This document shows, piece after piece, positions 1 through 8,289 of a stretch of 64,000 bases of DNA; positions within the stretch are counted from its first letter, which is position 1, and every line of letters begins with the position of its first letter. The position numbers were made by a program, and so were the translations under genes. The DNA comes from an uncultured Oscillospiraceae bacterium (GTDB lineage: Bacteria; Bacillota; Clostridia; Oscillospirales; Ruminococcaceae), in the NCBI GenBank assembly GCA_934465295.1, contig CAKSKU010000008.1, forward strand, positions 1 through 64,000, in the 5' to 3' direction. The notes below the pieces were generated by a model. It was not told the origin of the DNA. It saw only the letters and a list, made by a program, of their open reading frames with translations, and searched no databases.

Positions 1-25
1 CGATAAGAGCGTAATTCAACTCCAT
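1..25 (-). CDS. Start of a gene running off the window edge
   Basis: On the minus strand an AGGAG ribosome site (about 35-39) precedes ATG at 25-23, and the frame MELNYALI stays open to the edge. Only eight codons are visible, so no function can be given. The gene is divergent from the lipoprotein at 294. An ATTATA box on the plus strand near 48-53 could be its -10. Confidence 0.4.
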
Positions 26-59
26 ATTAAATTCTCCTATACAAATTATTATAAAACTA

Positions 60-88
60 TTGTAATTTATTTTATTGTGTGATATAAT
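60..88 (+). promoter_or_regulatory. Promoter of the lipoprotein gene
   Basis: TTGTAA (60-65) and TATAAT (83-88) are separated by 17 bases. Transcription from here would give a leader of about 200 nt before the ATG at 294, which includes the structured element at 165-265. Confidence 0.5.
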
Positions 89-164
89 AAGTTGTGTGTT
101 AAGTATTCTCATAAACGGTAGTTTTGTTATAAAATTTTCATTTGATTGACAAAAAAGTAAAAAA

Positions 165-265
165 CCGCTTGCAGGAAAGCCATTTTGGGGGCAATTTCGG
201 GTCAGTTTGCAGGTTGCCCGAGGCTGGCTGTTCGGCAGCATATTATGTTGCTTTCCAAAAAGCGG
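165..265. other. Large structured leader or small RNA element
   Basis: CCGCTT (165-170) pairs with AAGCGG (260-265) and GGAAAGC (174-180) with GCTTTCC (250-256). Inside are GGGCAA/TTGCCC (189-194/214-219) and a GCTG-TTCGG-CAGC hairpin (227-239). Read on the plus strand it is a lipoprotein-gene leader. Read on the minus strand the closing helix is followed by TTTTTTACTTTTTT, like the end of a terminated small RNA. I do not recognise a known riboswitch, and the strand is undecided. Confidence 0.5.
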
Positions 266-293
266 AAAAAATAAATTAAAGGGAGATTCCACT

Positions 294-1253
294 ATGAAAA
301 AAATCACATCAGCAATTCTTGCGCTGCTCCTTGCAGCATCAATGACCGCCTGCGGTGAAAAGGCAGTCGACACAATGGAGGAGGTGACAGCACAAACGAC
401 CGCAGCCGAAACGGAAAAGGCTACCGAAGCTGTGACAACGGAGGACAAGCAGGAGGAGACTGAGGCAGAAGCTGCAACCGAAGCTGAAACAACCACAGAA
501 ACAGAGCCTGTCGAAGAGCCTGTTCCTGAAAAGGCAGAGCTTCTCAACTCAGTATGGACCCGGCTCAACTCAGCCGAAAGCTTCCGTATGAACTGCAACG
601 TAAAGGGTAAAGTGCCGTCCGAAACATCGGATATGGGTATGCTCATCGACCAGAGCTTTACATACACAGTATCGGGTGATGTAACCCACCTTGAGTCCAA
701 GTACACCAATCTTGACTCAAATGACCCTGCTGTCGAGTACGAAGAGTATCAGGTGCTTAACGACAGTATCGTAACAACACTGACAAAGCACGGCAATGAT
801 TGGGTGGACAACACACCCAAGGAAATGATTCGCACCAATATGATGCTTAAAGCTCTTAATACAGCGCCATTGATTGGAATCCTTGCAAATGACGCAAATA
901 CAGCCACAGAATCACTTATTCGCGGTAATATTTATCGTAATGATAATGGTGATTACGTCTTCGATAACATCGAACTTCAGTATATTGTTTGCTATTCAGA
1001 TGATTTTTACAAGCATATGCTTGCAGGTTTTATCAGAACACCTGCTGTCGAGGATTATTTATACAACGTTTGCCCCGGAAACGATATGTATAATTCAGGA
1101 TGCAAACTTGCTTACACTTTCGACAAAGACTACAACCTTAAAAGTATAGCTTTCGACGCCATAGTAAATAAAACAAACGGCTACGATGTTCACTGCGAAG
1201 TCACTTTCGACAGCTGGAACGATGTTCCCGAAATCAAAGTTCCCGAGGTATAA
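294..1253 (+). CDS. Secreted lipoprotein of unknown function
   Basis: This is a 319-residue protein with a lipoprotein signal peptide (MKKI start, hydrophobic stretch, lipobox MTAC with the lipid-accepting Cys at residue 20). A Thr/Glu/Ala-rich linker follows to about residue 85, then a globular region (about 90-319) that vaguely recalls LolA/LppX-like lipoproteins. I cannot assign it firmly. The ATG at 294 is preferred over the upstream frame opening at 207 because AAAGGGAGAT lies 6-7 bases before it and the signal peptide starts exactly there. It should be anchored on the outer face of the membrane. The gene stands alone and ends in a terminator at 1307-1349. Confidence 0.85.
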   Translation: MKKITSAILALLLAASMTACGEKAVDTMEEVTAQTTAAETEKATEAVTTEDKQEETEAEAATEAETTTETEPVEEPVPEKAELLNSVWTRLNSAESFRMNCNVKGKVPSETSDMGMLIDQSFTYTVSGDVTHLESKYTNLDSNDPAVEYEEYQVLNDSIVTTLTKHGNDWVDNTPKEMIRTNMMLKALNTAPLIGILANDANTATESLIRGNIYRNDNGDYVFDNIELQYIVCYSDDFYKHMLAGFIRTPAVEDYLYNVCPGNDMYNSGCKLAYTFDKDYNLKSIAFDAIVNKTNGYDVHCEVTFDSWNDVPEIKVPEV

Positions 1254-1306
1254 TAAATCTTTGGGAATGGTTGCATTTATGTAATTATCTGTCATAATAA
1301 AAGTAA

Positions 1307-1349
1307 CGGCGGAAAGCAGAGTAAAAAAAGCTTTTCGCCGAATTTTTTT
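1307..1349 (+). terminator. Rho-independent terminator
   Basis: Stem CGGCGGAAAGC (1307-1317) pairs with GCTTTTCGCCG (1330-1340) with one G-U pair, followed by AATTTTTTT. It closes the lipoprotein gene. Confidence 0.8.
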
Positions 1350-1478
1350 ATGAGAGTGAGATCAATACCGAACGAAAGCGGAGCAAGTGACATACAGTTC
1401 AACAAATCAAGAATGAACCCGATAAATTATTCCGCTTATTATACACAAATGCTTTTTTCTCAAATTTCCGAACACCTA

Positions 1479-1507
1479 TTGACAATATTGGAAAATAGGT
1501 GTATAAT
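1479..1507 (+). promoter_or_regulatory. Promoter of the B3/4 protein gene
   Basis: Perfect TTGACA (1479-1484), 17-base spacer and perfect TATAAT (1502-1507). The leader of about 130 nt begins with an AACATAG...CTATGTT hairpin near 1514-1543. The rest of the 390-base gap back to 1253 holds only the terminator at 1307. Confidence 0.85.
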
Positions 1508-1643
1508 ATAAAACATAGTAAGTTAATATGTATGCTATGTTAAAACCCGGATATGCAGAAAATAACAGTGGTAAGACCTTTCGGGGCATATATCTGTATA
1601 CTGTCCGAGGCAGAAAAGAAAAAAATAAAGGTGATGACAGATC

Positions 1644-2321
1644 GTGGAATTCAAGGTTCAAAAAGAAGTTCTTGACAGCGGTGTAAAAATCGTTTTTGCC
1701 GTTGTGGAAGGCATGGATAATCACGGTGTAAACGATGAATGGCAGTCGTATCGCACCGAGCGCACAGCACAGCTTTATAACGAGTACAAGGATATTGACG
1801 TTCATGCAGACCCTGTGCTGGAGGGGTTCAATATCCTTCACGACAATGTGGGCGTAAAGCGCCGCAAGAATATCCCTGCAAGTGAAAATCTTATCAGGCT
1901 GCTTGTGAAGCGTGGGGATATGTTCTGCATAAACCGTGCGGTGGATATCTACAACATTATTTCCATTGAGAGCAAGCTTGCTCTTGGTGCTCACAATATG
2001 GACAAGACCGAGGGGAATGTCACTCTCCGCTTCACGGACGGAACGGAGAAATATGTTCCGCTGGGTCAGTCCGAGCCTGCGGCGATAGCTCCGCATGAAT
2101 ACTGCTACTGCGATGACTCCAACGAGGTGCTTTGCCGACTGGAGATACGTCAGGTGAACAAGACTGCCGTTGATGAGGATGCCGTGAACGTGTTCTACAT
2201 CATTCAGGGCAATGAAGCCACTCCCGATGAGCTTCTCACCGAAACTGCACAAAAGGTCATTGACACAACGGTAAAATACTGCGGCGGCAAGGGAAGGATA
2301 ATTGTTCCGCAGGTAATATGA
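1644..2321 (+). CDS. B3/4 tRNA-binding/editing domain protein
   Basis: This 225-residue protein resembles the stand-alone B3/4 domain found in the beta subunit of phenylalanyl-tRNA synthetase, where it clears mischarged tyrosine. Supporting stretches are NIPASENLIRLLVKRGDMFCINRAVDIYN, seen as several shorter motifs, then ISIESKLALGAHNMDK and a C-terminal KVIDTTVKYCGGKG. Free-standing relatives are annotated as B3/4 domain or DNA/RNA-binding proteins, and their substrate is generally unproven. The start is GTG with AAAGGTGAT about 8 bases upstream, and no in-frame ATG is better placed. A plausible role is hydrolysis of mischarged aminoacyl-tRNA, which is inference. It has its own strong promoter and is followed by the giant helicase. 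Confidence 0.75.
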   Translation: MEFKVQKEVLDSGVKIVFAVVEGMDNHGVNDEWQSYRTERTAQLYNEYKDIDVHADPVLEGFNILHDNVGVKRRKNIPASENLIRLLVKRGDMFCINRAVDIYNIISIESKLALGAHNMDKTEGNVTLRFTDGTEKYVPLGQSEPAAIAPHEYCYCDDSNEVLCRLEIRQVNKTAVDEDAVNVFYIIQGNEATPDELLTETAQKVIDTTVKYCGGKGRIIVPQVI

Positions 2322-2361
2322 AGATGAAAAAGTCTCTTCTGTATTCCAAATATTTGATTTT

Positions 2362-2402
2362 TTGACAAAATTCTTGAAAAATATCGTATAATGTTGTATA
2401 AT
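2362..2402 (+). promoter_or_regulatory. Overlapping promoters of the fusion helicase
   Basis: TTGAAA (2374-2379) and TATAAT (2397-2402) are 17 bases apart. A second pair, TTGACA (2362-2367) and TATAAT (2387-2392), has a 19-base spacer. Either gives a short leader to the GTG at 2433. Confidence 0.7.
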
Positions 2403-2432
2403 ATAAAAAACAACATTAGGGCGTGATAAAAA

Positions 2433-5400
2433 GTGAGCAAAATAGTTTTCATTGATACAGAGGTTGACATTGATACGGGCAAGGTGTGCGACTATGGCGC
2501 AGTCGATTCGGAGGACAGGCAGCTTCACACGGGTTCGGAAAGCGCATTTTCGGATTTTATAAAGGAAAATGACTTTATATGCGGTCATAATATCCTTGCG
2601 CATGACCTTAAATATATCGAAAAGGCTGTCGATGCTTCGGGGATAAAATATGCCGTCGATACGCTTTTTCTCTCGCCGCTGCTGTTCCCGAACCGCCCTT
2701 ATCACGCACTTTTAAAGGACGATAAGCTTCAGACTGACGAGCTTAACAATCCTCTCAATGATTCGATCAAGGCTAAAGAGCTTCTTTATGACGAAGTAAA
2801 TGCTTTTGAGGCACTTGATGATAAGCTGAAAAATATTTTCTGCTCGCTTTTATATGTGCAAAAGGAATTTTACGGCTTCTTTATGTATATGGGCATGACC
2901 CCGAACGGCGATCTTCCGTCGCTTATTGCGGAAAGATTTGACGGCAGTATCTGTCGGAACTGCGACCTTTCGGCGGTGATACATAATTGCCCTATCGAGC
3001 TTGCATATTGCCTTGCGCTTATCTCGGCGGACGACAGGTATTCGATAATACCCCATTGGGTGCATATCAATTTTCCGACGGTGGAAAATGTTATGCGTCT
3101 GCTTCGCAGCACTCCCTGCGGAAAATGCGAATACTGCCGCCGTGAGCTTGATGTTCATACAAAGCTCAAAAGCATTTTCGGATATGATGATTTCCGCAGA
3201 TACAACGGTGAACCTTTGCAGGAAAAGGCGGTCAAAGCGGCTGTTGAGAACCGCTCGCTCCTTGCGGTATTTCCGACGGGCGGAGGAAAATCCATCACCT
3301 TTCAGCTCCCTGCGCTTATTTCGGGAGAGCTTTCAAGAGCGCTGACGGTAGTTATCTCGCCGCTCCAGTCGCTCATGAAGGATCAGGTCGATAATCTTGA
3401 AAAGCGAGGTATTGCTGACGCTGTTGCGATAAACGGTCTGCTCAGTCCTATTGAAAGAGCGGAAGCTATCGAGCGTGTTGAAAGCGGACTTGCTTCAATT
3501 TTATATATCGCACCCGAGATGCTTCGTTCGAGGACTATCGAAAGAATATTGCTGTCAAGAAATATCGCACGGTTTGTAATTGATGAGGCGCACTGCTTTT
3601 CCGCTTGGGGACAGGATTTCCGTGTGGACTATCTCTACATCGGTGAGTTTATCCGTGAGCTTCAGGAGAAAAAGCGGCTCGCTTACAAGATACCCGTGTC
3701 CTGCTTCACGGCGACCGCAAAGCAGAAGGTCATCAGCGACATAAGGGACTATTTCAAGCAGAAGCTTGACCTTGATCTTGAACTTTATGCGACCTCGGCG
3801 GCAAGAGAAAATCTGCATTATTCGGTATTGTTCAAGGAAACCGATGATGAAAAATACGCTGCGATGCGAAGCCTTATCGAGCAGAAAAACTGTCCGACCA
3901 TTGTTTACGTTTCACGCACGAAGCGAACAAGGGCGCTTGCGGATAAGCTCTGCGGTGACGGTTTCAAGGCACGTCCTTTCAACGGCAAAATGGACAGCAG
4001 CGAAAAGCAGGAAAATCAGGAAGCATTTATAAACGATGAGGTTCAGATAATCGTTGCGACATCCGCATTCGGAATGGGAGTTGACAAGTCTAACGTCAGG
4101 CTCGTTATACATTATGATATCTCCGATTCGCTCGAAAATTACGTTCAGGAGGCAGGCAGGGCAGGCCGTGATCAAAGCCTTTCGGCGGAGTGCTATGTTC
4201 TTTTCAATGACGGCGACCTTGATAAGCATTTTATTCTTCTCAATCAGACAAAGCTCAGCATAAGCGAGATACAGCAGGTCTGGAAAGCGATAAAGGAACT
4301 TACAAAGTTTCGCCCGAAGGTGTGCCGTTCTGCACTTGAAATCGCACGTCAGGCAGGCTGGGACGATACGGTCGAGGATATAGAAACAAGGGTTACGACT
4401 GCAATCAATGCCCTTGAAAATGCAGGCTATGTCAAGCGTGGGATGAATATGCCGCAGGTGTTCGCAACGAGCATACTTGTGCCGAATATGGCTGATGCGG
4501 GAGCGGTCATCGATAGCTCATACCGTATGTCGGAAAGCGAAAAAGATCTTTCACGCCGCATAATGAGTAAGCTCATTTCAAGCAGGAGCATTGCAAAAGC
4601 AGGAAATGATGATGCGGAATCGAGAGTTGACTATATCTCCGACAAGCTCGGTGTTCCCAAAGCGGACGTTATACATAACCTTGAACTGCTTCGGCAGGAG
4701 GGCTTGCTTGCGGATACAAAAGATCTTACCGCATATATCCGCCGTGCCGATACGAAGAACAAGTCGCTTTCCGTGCTGAATAAGTATATTGCGCTTGAAA
4801 CGTTTCTCCTTGACAACTTAAATCCCGAGGGCGAATGTATAAACCTTAAAGAGCTGAACGAAAACGCTCTTAATGCAGGGATAAAGTCCTCAACGGTCAA
4901 TGGGATAAAGACGGTTTTCTATTATTGGACGATCAGAAATTATGTTAGAAAAAGTCTTGATGCGGCTTCGGGAAGGATAAGCTTTGAGCCTGAAATAAGC
5001 TTTGAAAAGCTGAAAGAAAGGCGCCGAAGCTGTACAGATATTGCAAAATTCATCGTAAGCTTTCTGTATGACTGTGCGGCAGAGAATAAGTCGGAAAAAG
5101 AGGAGATACTCGTGCTTTTTTCGGTGCTTGAACTGAAAGATGCTTACGAAGAAGCAAGACTTGCCGAGGTTTCCGCAGATGATATAACAGAAGCCCTGCT
5201 TTATCTTGCAAAAATAGATTCAATGCGCCTTGAGGGCGGTTTTCTCGTTCTGTACAATGGTATGGAGCTTACCCGGCTTGAGCTTGACAACAAGATAAAA
5301 TACAAAAAAGAGGATTACAAACAGCTCAACGAATTTTACAGGCAGAAGATACGGCAGATACATATAGTCGGCGAATATGCGAATATGATGGTGCGTGATT

Positions 5401-7205
5401 ATGATGCCGCACAGCAGTTTGTCAGCGACTATTTTCAGCTTGACTATAAAAAATTTCTGAACAAGTATTTTGCAGGGGAGCGGGCTGAAGAAATTGAGCG
5501 GAATATTACGCCTGCAAAGTATAATAAGCTTTTCAACGAGCTTTCGCCGACACAGCAGAACATCATAAATGACAATGCTTCGCCGTATATCGTTGTAACG
5601 GCAGGGCCCGGTTCGGGAAAGACGAGAGTGCTTGTCCATAAGCTTGCATCACTGCTGCTTTTGGAGGACGTCAAGCATGAGCAGCTCCTTATGGTGACAT
5701 TCTCCCGTGCGGCGGCAACTGAATTTAAGCAGAGACTATATGCGCTTATCGAAAATGCCGCAAGCTTTGTTGAGATTAAAACGTTCCACTCCTACTGCTT
5801 CGATCTTCTCGGGAAAAAAGGCAGCCTGAAGGAGTCGGAGGACGTTGTGAAAAAGGCTGCCGAGATGATAAGAAACGGCGATGTTGAGCCTGGAAGAATT
5901 ACAAAAACGGTAGTTGTGATCGACGAAGCACAGGATATGGATGCAAATGAGTTTTCGCTTATCGAAGCACTTATGGACAGGAACGAGGAAATGCGTGTCA
6001 TTGCCGTCGGCGATGACGACCAGAACATTTATCAGTTCCGCGGCTCGGACTCAAAGTATCTGCGCTCATTTATAACGGACAGGGGAGCGGTCAAATATGA
6101 ACTGCTCGAAAATTACCGAAGCTGCCCTAATATTGTGGAGCTTGCAAATCTTTTTGCGGAAACTATCACAGAGCGAATGAAAACAGACCCGATAGTTTCC
6201 GTAAGAAAAGAAAACGGTGTTGTCAGGCTGATAAAGCACAGCTCAAAAAATCTCGAAAAAGCGGTTGTAAATGATATTATCAAATCGGCATACAGCGGAA
6301 CGACCTGCGTTCTTACGGCAACGAATGACGAGGCATATCGTGTGATGGGTACGCTTCTCAAAAACAATATCCGTGCAAAGCTTATACAGTCACTGGATAG
6401 CTTTGACCTGCACGAGCTTGCGGAAATTCGCTGTTTTTTGAAGAAGATAGAAAAGACGGGCGCATCTCCGACCGTTTCGGATGAGCTTTGGAACAAGGCG
6501 AAGGAGGCACTGAAAAAGGACTACCGTGACAGCGAGTGCCTGCCGCTTTGTCTTAATATGCTGGAGGATTTTGAGCTTTCCAACGAGAGAAAATACAAGA
6601 CCGATCTTGAAATGTTTCTGCACGAATCACAGCTTGAAGACTTTTACCGTGATGAGCAGGGCGTTGTGACGGTCTCGACTGTTCATAAATCAAAGGGCAG
6701 AGAATTTGACAGTGTTTTTATGCTGCTCGACAATGTAAAAGCCGACACGGACGAAGAACGCCGCAAGCTTTATGTCGGTATGACGAGAGCGAAGTCAAAT
6801 CTGCATATCCATTACAACAATGATATTTTCGATGATATTGAGCCGAACGGTGCTGAGAAAATATTTGATGAAAGGCTTTATGACCGCCCAGATGAGATAG
6901 TTGCTCAGCTTACGCATAAGGATATTTTCCTTGATTTCTGCAAGGATAAAAGGAATGTTATATTAAACGCAAAAAGCGGAGAAGAGCTTATTATTCGAGG
7001 AAACACACTTTATATGTTGCGCAATGAAAAAATCTATCCTGTGGTATGTTTCTCAAGAAAATTCAAAGATGAGATCGCAGCGCAAGCCCGAAACGGCTAC
7101 TATCCGATCAAAGCAAAGGTGCGTTTCATTGTTGCATGGAAAGGCAAGGAGGACGTTGAAGAAACTGCGGTCATTCTGCCCGAGATATATTTTGGCAGGG
7201 GATGA
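2433..7205 (+). CDS. Exonuclease-RecQ-UvrD fusion helicase
   Basis: One 1590-residue frame carries three nucleic-acid enzymes. The N-terminus (1-110) looks like a DnaQ-type 3'-5' exonuclease (VFIDTE with D8 and E10, GHNILAHDL, then YHALLKDD). A Cys cluster CGKCEYC sits near residues 229-236. A RecQ-type helicase follows: Walker A TGGGKS near 283, DEAHCFSAWGQDF near 382, and the QEAGRAGRDQ motif near 575. The C-terminal third is a UvrD/Rep-type helicase: GPGSGKTRV near 1057, DEAQDMD near 1163, GDDDQNIYQFRGSD, VHKSKGREFD near 1415 and LYVGMTRAK near 1447. All key motifs appear intact. The start is GTG with an AGGGCGTG ribosome site. Related long RecQ proteins occur in Firmicutes and Bacteroidetes. 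The role is DNA repair or possibly defence, which is inference. A MITE fragment begins right after the stop codon. Confidence 0.9.
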   Translation: MSKIVFIDTEVDIDTGKVCDYGAVDSEDRQLHTGSESAFSDFIKENDFICGHNILAHDLKYIEKAVDASGIKYAVDTLFLSPLLFPNRPYHALLKDDKLQTDELNNPLNDSIKAKELLYDEVNAFEALDDKLKNIFCSLLYVQKEFYGFFMYMGMTPNGDLPSLIAERFDGSICRNCDLSAVIHNCPIELAYCLALISADDRYSIIPHWVHINFPTVENVMRLLRSTPCGKCEYCRRELDVHTKLKSIFGYDDFRRYNGEPLQEKAVKAAVENRSLLAVFPTGGGKSITFQLPALISGELSRALTVVISPLQSLMKDQVDNLEKRGIADAVAINGLLSPIERAEAIERVESGLASILYIAPEMLRSRTIERILLSRNIARFVIDEAHCFSAWGQDFRVDYLYIGEFIRELQEKKRLAYKIPVSCFTATAKQKVISDIRDYFKQKLDLDLELYATSAARENLHYSVLFKETDDEKYAAMRSLIEQKNCPTIVYVSRTKRTRALADKLCGDGFKARPFNGKMDSSEKQENQEAFINDEVQIIVATSAFGMGVDKSNVRLVIHYDISDSLENYVQEAGRAGRDQSLSAECYVLFNDGDLDKHFILLNQTKLSISEIQQVWKAIKELTKFRPKVCRSALEIARQAGWDDTVEDIETRVTTAINALENAGYVKRGMNMPQVFATSILVPNMADAGAVIDSSYRMSESEKDLSRRIMSKLISSRSIAKAGNDDAESRVDYISDKLGVPKADVIHNLELLRQEGLLADTKDLTAYIRRADTKNKSLSVLNKYIALETFLLDNLNPEGECINLKELNENALNAGIKSSTVNGIKTVFYYWTIRNYVRKSLDAASGRISFEPEISFEKLKERRRSCTDIAKFIVSFLYDCAAENKSEKEEILVLFSVLELKDAYEEARLAEVSADDITEALLYLAKIDSMRLEGGFLVLYNGMELTRLELDNKIKYKKEDYKQLNEFYRQKIRQIHIVGEYANMMVRDYDAAQQFVSDYFQLDYKKFLNKYFAGERAEEIERNITPAKYNKLFNELSPTQQNIINDNASPYIVVTAGPGSGKTRVLVHKLASLLLLEDVKHEQLLMVTFSRAAATEFKQRLYALIENAASFVEIKTFHSYCFDLLGKKGSLKESEDVVKKAAEMIRNGDVEPGRITKTVVVIDEAQDMDANEFSLIEALMDRNEEMRVIAVGDDDQNIYQFRGSDSKYLRSFITDRGAVKYELLENYRSCPNIVELANLFAETITERMKTDPIVSVRKENGVVRLIKHSSKNLEKAVVNDIIKSAYSGTTCVLTATNDEAYRVMGTLLKNNIRAKLIQSLDSFDLHELAEIRCFLKKIEKTGASPTVSDELWNKAKEALKKDYRDSECLPLCLNMLEDFELSNERKYKTDLEMFLHESQLEDFYRDEQGVVTVSTVHKSKGREFDSVFMLLDNVKADTDEERRKLYVGMTRAKSNLHIHYNNDIFDDIEPNGAEKIFDERLYDRPDEIVAQLTHKDIFLDFCKDKRNVILNAKSGEELIIRGNTLYMLRNEKIYPVVCFSRKFKDEIAAQARNGYYPIKAKVRFIVAWKGKEDVEETAVILPEIYFGRG

Positions 7206-7276
7206 TACTAAACACCCCAAAATAAAGAAAAATCTGCGCCGAAATCCCAATATAAATCTGTTTTTAACAGATATGA
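7206..7276. repeat. MITE-like repeat, left half (copy A)
   Basis: It begins TACTAAACACC directly after the helicase stop codon and continues AAAAATCTGCGCCGAAATC, the same core as the full copy at 11667. The variable loop contains CTGTTTTTAACAG, as in copies B and F. The right half is missing and is replaced by a hairpin. Confidence 0.75.
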
Positions 7277-7314
7277 GATCGGAGGTGGGGTGGATTTTCA
7301 CCGTTTCTCCGATC
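7277..7314. terminator. Bidirectional terminator-like hairpin
   Basis: GATCGGAG (7277-7284) pairs with CTCCGATC (7307-7314), with an inner GGTG/CACC helix. It lies between the convergent helicase and WYL genes. There is no clear U-run on either side. Confidence 0.5.
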
Positions 7315-7326
7315 ACCCTATTCATT

Positions 7327-8289
7327 TTATTCCAAACTCCCAAGCTCCAAATTTAATTCCCCCTGCCGCCGAACCCTATCCGCAACCGGCTTCCTGAGTC
7401 CATCATCCCCGACCACTTCAACAACAGGACCGAACGAAAGAATGCGAATGAGTATCTCCGTTTCATCTTTGGCGTCATATTTCATTGTCACTGTGCATTC
7501 CTTGGTCGTATCATCAAAGTCTGAAATGCGTTCAAGCTCCGCAAATTCCATCATAAAACGGTTGACGGCATTCCGCTCATTGCTCACCTTAACGGTGACT
7601 TCTTTTTTTGACGGCGTTTTATACAGTCTGTTTTCTGCGGTGATATCCGTCAGCTCGGACGAGGTGATCTGTGAAAGGTTGATTATCCCTCTTTCTATGG
7701 GCTGGGTCTTGTTGTATCGGATAACGTGGACTCTGAATTTGTCGTTTTTGGAGGAATATTCGAGCTTTTCGGGAAGAAAATAGTGCGTGACACGAGCGCC
7801 TTTTCGTGTCTGAAAGCTTATCCTGACAAGCCTGTTTTCATGTATGGAGCGGAGAATATTGCGGAAATTTCGGATATAGCTCTCATCTTCAAAATCATCG
7901 CCGTCGGTAAATCGGTCGAAAAATCGGATAAAGCCGCCATCGAAAAGCGGCTCTGCTCCGAGCAATTCATATAACTCGGCTTTCTGTTCTTGGTCAAGGA
8001 ACAGGGAGCTTTTTTTATCGTTCAGAACAGCGCAGAGCCAGCGTTTCTGCACCTCGGTAAGCGGAATATGCAGCTCATTTTTCAGTATGGAGGTGTAAAT
8101 TCCGTTCTGTTCTGTCAGAAGTCCGATGCTGTTTTTGCCGATAAGCTCCGGTTCGAGAAAGAGCATCGTTTCCGAAAATCCGTTCCTGCCGATAATCTCA
8201 CGGATATCCGATATTGTAACTGTTTTTCTGCGGAGTATTTTCTCGGTCACGTTGAAATATGCGCAGTTTATTTCCGAAAAAAGCTTCAT
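7327..8289 (-). CDS. WYL-domain regulator (second of pair)
   Basis: This 320-residue protein carries a WYL domain in its C-terminal half: LRSIHENRLVRISFQT, then KFRVHVIRYNK and INLSQITS, followed by a WYL-extension-type tail. No clear winged-helix motif is visible at the N-terminus, so it may act with its partner. Its ATG overlaps the stop of the upstream WYL gene by four bases, indicating translational coupling. WYL domains are known as ligand- or nucleic-acid-sensing domains of bacterial transcription regulators and are common near defence and repair systems. The pair is divergent from rtcB and probably controls it (inference). Confidence 0.85.
   Translation of the reverse strand: MKLFSEINCAYFNVTEKILRRKTVTISDIREIIGRNGFSETMLFLEPELIGKNSIGLLTEQNGIYTSILKNELHIPLTEVQKRWLCAVLNDKKSSLFLDQEQKAELYELLGAEPLFDGGFIRFFDRFTDGDDFEDESYIRNFRNILRSIHENRLVRISFQTRKGARVTHYFLPEKLEYSSKNDKFRVHVIRYNKTQPIERGIINLSQITSSELTDITAENRLYKTPSKKEVTVKVSNERNAVNRFMMEFAELERISDFDDTTKECTVTMKYDAKDETEILIRILSFGPVVEVVGDDGLRKPVADRVRRQGELNLELGSLE

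Noticed and set aside
1476..2705. 409-residue open frame on the minus strand
   Set aside because: It is antisense to the B3/4 gene and the helicase start, has no ribosome site and its text has no family likeness. The plus-strand genes have promoters and motifs.
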